Positions 59,783 to 64,000 of a stretch of DNA of 64,000 nucleotides are shown here, piece by piece (the first letter of the stretch is position 1; each line of letters begins with the position of its first letter). A model generated the notes under the pieces. The model saw only the letters and a list, made by a program, of their open reading frames with translations, had not been told where the DNA came from and did not search any database. A program made the translations under genes and the position numbers. Source of the stretch: Erwinia sp. ErVv1 (GTDB lineage: Bacteria > Pseudomonadota > Gammaproteobacteria > Enterobacterales > Enterobacteriaceae); the NCBI RefSeq assembly GCF_900068895.1, contig NZ_CDPK01000005.1, forward strand, positions 224,124-288,123, written 5' to 3'.

Positions 59783-59813
59783 AGGGTAAACCTTCCATCA
59801 AGGGGAAGGTCAA
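59783..59813 (-). promoter_or_regulatory. CueR-controlled copA promoter
   Basis: On the minus strand TTGACC (59808-59813) and TACCCT (59783-59788) are 19 bases apart, the stretched spacer typical of MerR-family promoters. The spacer holds the palindrome ACCTTCC-N7-GGAAGGT (59790-59810), the CueR box. Confidence 0.93.
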
Positions 59814-59823
59814 GGAGCACACC

Positions 59824-60222
59824 ATGAATATCAGCGATGTGGCTAAAAAGACCGGATTAACCAGCAAAACGATCCGTTTTTATGAAGAGAAGGGGCTGGT
59901 AACACCTCCGCTGCGTAGTGAAAATGGCTATCGCAGCTACAGCATTAAGCACATTGAGGAGCTCACGCTGCTGCGACAGGCACGGCAGGTTGGATTTAAT
60001 CTTGAGGAGTGCCGTGAAATGATCGGCCTGTTCAATAATCCTCAGCGGCACAGTGCGGATGTGAAAGCCCGTACGCTGGATAAAGTGGCGGAAATTGAGT
60101 CGCATATCCATGAGCTGAACCTGATGCGTACGCGCCTGCTGGCCCTGGCAGAGAGTTGTCCCGGCGATGATAGCGCCGATTGCCCGATTATTAACAACCT
60201 TGCGGGCTGCTGCCACCGTTAA
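59824..60222 (+). CDS. cueR: MerR-family copper regulator CueR
   Basis: 132-aa Cu+ sensor (E. coli 135). The N-terminal helix-turn-helix starts [21 protein letters not shown]. The metal cysteines C112 and C120 are in place ([10 protein letters not shown]), followed by a CC near the C-terminus. Divergent from copA, about 14 bases from the operator. Confidence 0.96.
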   Translation: MNISDVAKKTGLTSKTIRFYEEKGLVTPPLRSENGYRSYSIKHIEELTLLRQARQVGFNLEECREMIGLFNNPQRHSADVKARTLDKVAEIESHIHELNLMRTRLLALAESCPGDDSADCPIINNLAGCCHR

Positions 60223-60253
60223 GCCGCATCGGCCAAATCCAGCAGCACCGGCA

Positions 60254-60349
60254 GCATCGCAGCAAGGGTAGCATTATCAGTATTGGCAGCACTGTTAGCT
60301 TCAGCCGCATGCCGCATCGCCGCATCGCAGCAATGTAGCATTGGCAGCA
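60254..60349. repeat. imperfect direct repeat, GCA-rich
   Basis: Copies at 60254-60291 and 60322-60349 share GCATCGCAGCAA, TAGCATT and TTGGCAGCA; the first has a 7-base insertion. They sit between the convergent cueR and ybbJ. Confidence 0.7.
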
Positions 60350-60369
60350 TAGCATCCCGACAGGCCAGT

Positions 60370-60855
60370 TTAGCGTATAACCCGGGTGTCCGACCCTCCA
60401 GCATTGGCTGGGCGTCTGATTATGCGCAGGGTAATACCTTCTACGGCAATCACGGTAACCGGCGTACCGGCAGGAAAGTCTTCCCCAGCCTGAACGCGCC
60501 AGCTACTGTCCCCAATCCGCACGTGCCCAAAACCATCTGACAGCGCTTCGTCGAGCGTCAGCTGTCGGCCAATTAGCTGACTACCGCGCTGGTTGAGGGT
60601 AGAAATGGGCTTTTTGCGGTCCTGACCTTTCAACCAGTGGTTCCACCACAGCGCCGACAGGATTGTTAGCAGAGCAAAACTGATCCCCTGCCACTCCCAG
60701 GGCAGCGGTACCAGCCACACCAGCAGGCTGACCAGCACGGCGGCAACGCCGCTCCACAGCAGGTAACCGCTGGCACCAAGCATTTCGGCCGCCAGCAGGA
60801 CACCGCCCAGCGTCAGCCACATCACCCAGGGTGTTGCTAACAGATCGCTTATCAT
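60370..60855 (-). CDS. ybbJ: NfeD-family membrane protein YbbJ
   Basis: 161-aa partner of the SPFH protein QmcA. Three hydrophobic helices (about 10-75) are followed by a C-terminal OB-fold NfeD domain ([29 protein letters not shown]). Its start overlaps the qmcA stop by one base, the conserved qmcA-ybbJ coupling. Confidence 0.93.
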   Translation of the reverse strand: MISDLLATPWVMWLTLGGVLLAAEMLGASGYLLWSGVAAVLVSLLVWLVPLPWEWQGISFALLTILSALWWNHWLKGQDRKKPISTLNQRGSQLIGRQLTLDEALSDGFGHVRIGDSSWRVQAGEDFPAGTPVTVIAVEGITLRIIRRPANAGGSDTRVIR

Positions 60856-61769
60856 CAGATTTTCCGATCCTTCTTGCTCTCATTGAGTAGCTCAGAAATA
60901 CCGGCGATGGAGCCCATCAGGCTGGTGGCTTCCAGCGGCATCAGCACCATCTTGCTGTTACTGGACGTGCCAATTTTTTGCAGCGCATCAGTGTATTTTT
61001 GCGCGACGAAATAGTTGATGGCCTGAATATCACCCGCGGCGATAGCCTCCGACACCATTTTAGTCGCCTGCGCCTCCGCTTCGGCGCTTCTTTCACGCGC
61101 TTCCGCCTGTAGAAATGCCGACTGCCTTTCGCCTTCAGCCTTCAGGATTTGCGACTGCTTTTCCCCTTCGGCGCGCAGGATCGCTGCCTGCCGAACCCCC
61201 TCAGCTTCCAGGATATCCGCGCGTTTGGTTCGTTCGGCTTTCATCTGGGCATTCATTGAGGCGATCAGCTCGGCAGGGGGACGAACATCGCGGATCTCAA
61301 TACGGGTGATTTTGATGCCCCAGGGGTTGGTGGCCTCGTCGAGAATGCGTAACAGGCGGGTATTAATGTTGTCACGCTGTGACAGCATTTCATCCAGCTC
61401 CATTGAACCGAGCACGGTACGCATATTGGTCATGGTCAGATTGATGATTGCCAGTTCCAGATTACTCACTTCATAGGCGGCGCGAGGAGAATCGACCACC
61501 TGAATAAAGCACACCGCATCAATGGTGACGCTGGCGTTATCGCGGGAGATAATTTCCTGCGAAGGAATATCGAGGACCTGCTCCATCATATTGATTTTAC
61601 GGCCTACTCTGTCCATAAAGGGCACAATCAGGTTAAGGCCGGGCTGGAGCGTATTGGTATAGCGGCCAAACCGCTCTACCGTCCACTGATAGCCCTGTGG
61701 AACGATTTTGATGCCTGACCAGACGACGATCAACGCCAGGATGATAATGACAGGAATAACAGTAAGCAT
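60855..61769 (-). CDS. qmcA: SPFH/stomatin-type protein QmcA
   Basis: 304-aa inner-membrane stomatin/prohibitin-like protein (E. coli 305). One N-terminal helix, then the SPFH domain ([20 protein letters not shown]) and an Ala/Glu/Arg-rich coiled coil (around 190-245). Multicopy qmcA suppresses htpX ftsH loss in E. coli, tying it to membrane protein quality control. Confidence 0.96.
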   Translation of the reverse strand: MLTVIPVIIILALIVVWSGIKIVPQGYQWTVERFGRYTNTLQPGLNLIVPFMDRVGRKINMMEQVLDIPSQEIISRDNASVTIDAVCFIQVVDSPRAAYEVSNLELAIINLTMTNMRTVLGSMELDEMLSQRDNINTRLLRILDEATNPWGIKITRIEIRDVRPPAELIASMNAQMKAERTKRADILEAEGVRQAAILRAEGEKQSQILKAEGERQSAFLQAEARERSAEAEAQATKMVSEAIAAGDIQAINYFVAQKYTDALQKIGTSSNSKMVLMPLEATSLMGSIAGISELLNESKKDRKI

Positions 61770-61874
61770 AAATTAACCTCCGGATTGTTGCTGCCAGGGC
61801 CGAATCATTCGGCCCGTGCCCGTCATTCTACAGCATGTCGGGCGGTTAGCTGCTTCTTAATGGTACAGAAGCAA

Positions 61875-62732
61875 TCAGTAAAGCAGGGAGTAAAGCTGGC
61901 GGCGATACCTGGCTGCCAGCGCGTCGCCGGTGCCCAACGCCGCAAGGATGTCCTGCAATATTTTACGTACCTGGCCGTTAGCCGCGCCGAGATCTTTTTT
62001 CAGATGACCAAACAGCAGCTCAAGCGCTTCTTCATTGCGTCCTACCTGATGCAGCTGCAAAGCCAGCTGCGTTGCCAGCTCAACGTTGTCCGGCTGGGAC
62101 GCAATCTGCTGCTGGAGCTGCTGAATTTCCGGCGTATCGGCGGCCTGTTTTAACAGATCGATTTGCGCAATAAGCCCCTGATAGCGCGTGTCCTTATCCT
62201 GGAGCGGCACGACTTTGAGCACCTCTTCCGCCTCTTCGCTGCGGTTCAGGGCGATCAGCGCTTCGGCCAGCAAAAAGCCCATTTCGCTGTTCTGATTACT
62301 CAGCTGCCAGGCTTCCTTAAGCAGGGGAAGGGCATCCAGCACTTTGCCTTCATCCATCAGGCGCATACCTTCCTGCGCTTTCAGCTCCTCTTCCTTAGGC
62401 AGCACCTTGTGCAACAGCGCGCGGATAGCTTCTTCCGGCTGTGGGCCCTGGAATCCATCCACCGGCTGACCATTCTGGAACAGATAAACGGTCGGGATGG
62501 AACGCAGGCCAAACTGCTGCGCAACGGCGGGTTGTGCATCGCAATCCAGCTCTGCCAGGACAAACTGCCCGGCATACTCCTGCGCGAGGCGCTCCAGCAC
62601 CGGCGTTAATTCCTGACAGTGCTGACTGCGTGCAGACCAGAAATAAAACAGTACGGGTACCTGCATAGACTGCTCAAGCGTCTGCTGCAGGTTAGTTTCG
62701 TCAATCGTAATAATGCTAGCTTGTGGTGACAT
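61875..62732 (-). CDS. cnoX: chaperedoxin CnoX (YbbN)
   Basis: 285-aa thioredoxin-fold plus TPR protein (E. coli 284) that protects substrates from bleach-induced aggregation and hands them to GroEL and DnaK. The active-site motif is S36-QH-C39, lacking the first Cys of ordinary thioredoxins as in E. coli. TPR repeats cover about residues 115-285. Confidence 0.95.
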   Translation of the reverse strand: MSPQASIITIDETNLQQTLEQSMQVPVLFYFWSARSQHCQELTPVLERLAQEYAGQFVLAELDCDAQPAVAQQFGLRSIPTVYLFQNGQPVDGFQGPQPEEAIRALLHKVLPKEEELKAQEGMRLMDEGKVLDALPLLKEAWQLSNQNSEMGFLLAEALIALNRSEEAEEVLKVVPLQDKDTRYQGLIAQIDLLKQAADTPEIQQLQQQIASQPDNVELATQLALQLHQVGRNEEALELLFGHLKKDLGAANGQVRKILQDILAALGTGDALAARYRRQLYSLLY

Positions 62733-62808
62733 GAATTCGTCTCTTTTCAGTGTTTCTCATTGTATTGGGGCGACCGCGTGCGCTTCAAGGCCTGATATCA
62801 CCGTAAGG

Positions 62809-63582
62809 CTACTTCCCGCGCAAAATGCGATCCAGTATCCAGCCCGGAAGTAAGCGCCGTAATACCGTCATGGCGTGCGCGACGAGCGTCACGGGATAGC
62901 GCAGCCGTGGATGTTTGCTCTCCAAAGCATGGCGCAACTTGGGTAATATTGCTTCCGGCGGCAGGGTAAAGCGCGCGGCAATACCGGGATTTTTTACCGG
63001 CTTATCGCGCTCGGCCTGGCTAACGTTGTCGGTAAAGCGGGTGCTGATTGGCCCGGGTTCAATCAGGCTGACGCGAATACCGCTACCGTGCAGCTCCATG
63101 CGCAGCGCATCAGTCCATGCCTCCAGCGCATACTTGCTGGCCGCGTAGGCACCGCGTCCGGGCGTGGAAATCAGCCCCAGTACCGAGCTGGTATTAATGA
63201 TGCGCGCATCGCCGCTGGCGCGCAGCGCGGGCAGCAGAAGCGTAGTGAGCTGATGTGTACCAAACAGATTGGTGGCAAACTGCTGCTCCAGCTGCTGGCG
63301 AGAGATGGAGGCCAGCGGCCCGTACACGCCATAGCCGCCGTTATTAAAGAGCCCATCCAGGCGGTTATCGCACAGCGCGATAATTTCCGCGGCAGCCCGC
63401 TCCACGCTGATACTGTCGTTGAGATCGAGCTGGATGCCGGTAAAACCCAGCGCGTTCATACGCTGTACATCCTCGGGTTTACGACAGGCCGCCAGAATTC
63501 GGTAGCCACGACGTAGCAGGTCGTTGGCAGCGATAAAGCCTATTCCACTGGAACAGCCGGTAATAACGATATTTTTTTGCAT
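62809..63582 (-). CDS. ybbO: short-chain dehydrogenase/reductase YbbO
   Basis: 257-aa SDR oxidoreductase. NAD(P)-binding TGCSSGIG at 8-15 and the catalytic YAASK near 150. E. coli YbbO reduces long-chain aldehydes with NADPH. The C-terminal hydrophobic segment (LVAHAMTVLRRLLPGWI) may bind the membrane. Located 34 bases after tesA. Confidence 0.94.
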   Translation of the reverse strand: MQKNIVITGCSSGIGFIAANDLLRRGYRILAACRKPEDVQRMNALGFTGIQLDLNDSISVERAAAEIIALCDNRLDGLFNNGGYGVYGPLASISRQQLEQQFATNLFGTHQLTTLLLPALRASGDARIINTSSVLGLISTPGRGAYAASKYALEAWTDALRMELHGSGIRVSLIEPGPISTRFTDNVSQAERDKPVKNPGIAARFTLPPEAILPKLRHALESKHPRLRYPVTLVAHAMTVLRRLLPGWILDRILRGK

Positions 63583-63616
63583 AGAGTTACCTGTGAGCGG
63601 TCATCACAACCGGTCA

Positions 63617-64000
63617 TTATTGCTTAATCAGCGGAGCCAGCTCGCTGGCCATCAGCCCGGTAATAAAGGGCTGGGCATCAGGGTTAGGATGAATACCATC
63701 CTGCTGCATCCATTCCGGCTTCAGGTAGACCTGCTCCATAAAAAAAGGTACCAGCGGAATGGCGTTCGCTTTCGCCAGCCGGGGGTAAATGGCACCGAAG
63801 GATTCGGTATAGCGTCGGCCATAGTTGGCAGGCAGGCGAATTTGCATCAGCAGAGGCTGCGCATTGGCCGCTTTGACCTGGCTGATAATCGCGCTAAGAT
63901 CCTTCTCGATAGCCTGTGGCGGGAAGCCGCGCAGTCCATCATTTCCACCCAGCTCAATCAATACCCACCGCGGCTGATGCTGTTTAAGCAGGGCTGGCAG
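63617..64000 (-). CDS. tesA: thioesterase I / protease I / lysophospholipase L1 (partial)
   Basis: Periplasmic SGNH-family hydrolase; only the C-terminal 127 residues are inside the window. The block-III Asn is visible in LGGNDGLRG, and the catalytic Asp-His pair is in DGIHPN. The signal peptide and the nucleophile Ser lie beyond the edge. Divergent ybbA is expected further on. Confidence 0.96.
   Translation of the reverse strand: MPALLKQHQPRWVLIELGGNDGLRGFPPQAIEKDLSAIISQVKAANAQPLLMQIRLPANYGRRYTESFGAIYPRLAKANAIPLVPFFMEQVYLKPEWMQQDGIHPNPDAQPFITGLMASELAPLIKQ

Noticed and set aside
60219..60404. 61-codon Ala-rich frame on the minus strand after ybbJ
   Set aside because: Arises from GCA-rich repeats, overlaps the ybbJ 3' end and lacks a family.

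Overview
The window reads as a chromosomal segment of an Erwinia-like member of the Erwiniaceae (Enterobacterales). Gene order follows the Escherichia coli cyo–ampG–bolA–tig–clpPX–lon … adk–hemH–gsk–ushA–copA–tesA backbone almost throughout, and most proteins match their E. coli counterparts in length and active-site residues. The segment departs from E. coli in ways that fit Erwinia. A gene set matching the 6-thioguanine cluster described in Erwinia amylovora lies between htpG and adk. A zinc-starvation island lies between tomB and acrB. mscK, ybaN, ybaE and cof are not at their E. coli positions. The genus is inferred from this content, not proven.

Layout. 1-5702: cytochrome bo3 oxidase (cyoB partial, cyoA), ampG, yajG and bolA. 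6024-12723: proteostasis block tig, clpP, clpX, lon, with hupB. 12974-18224: ppiD, ybaV, fadM, queC, a DMT transporter and decR. 18272-23893: mdlA-mdlB half-transporters, a heptanucleotide repeat array, then the nitrogen pair glnK-amtB behind an NtrC site and a sigma54 promoter. 23970-27385: tesB, ybaY, atl, the 4.5S RNA gene ffs, hha-tomB and one unrecognised gene. 27640-30762: a Zur-type zinc island with a metal ABC transporter and the zinc-independent ribosomal proteins rpmE2-rpmJ2, each set behind a near-identical palindrome. 30978-36120: acrAB and divergent acrR. 36117-43085: rsmS, a small GlsB-family membrane protein, priC, apt, dnaX with its programmed frameshift, ybaB-recR and htpG. 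43167-47181: LysR regulator and the four-gene 6-thioguanine-type operon. 47274-54177: adk, hemH, gsk, ybaL and ushA. 54186-64000: a PACE efflux pump with a divergent LysR gene, ybaK, the ChiX small RNA, ybaP, copA/cueR, ybbJ-qmcA, cnoX, ybbO and tesA (partial).

How parts work together. Heat-shock promoters are visible in front of clpP, lon and htpG, tying the chaperone/protease genes to one regulon. The two Zur-like boxes would co-express a zinc importer and ribosomal proteins that free zinc from the ribosome. The LysR/PP-loop/Nudix/PLP-like/exporter set has the architecture needed to make and export a thiolated purine. copA and cueR form the usual copper-sensing pair around a MerR-type 19-bp spacer promoter. 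No tRNA, rRNA, CRISPR array, prophage or insertion sequence was seen.
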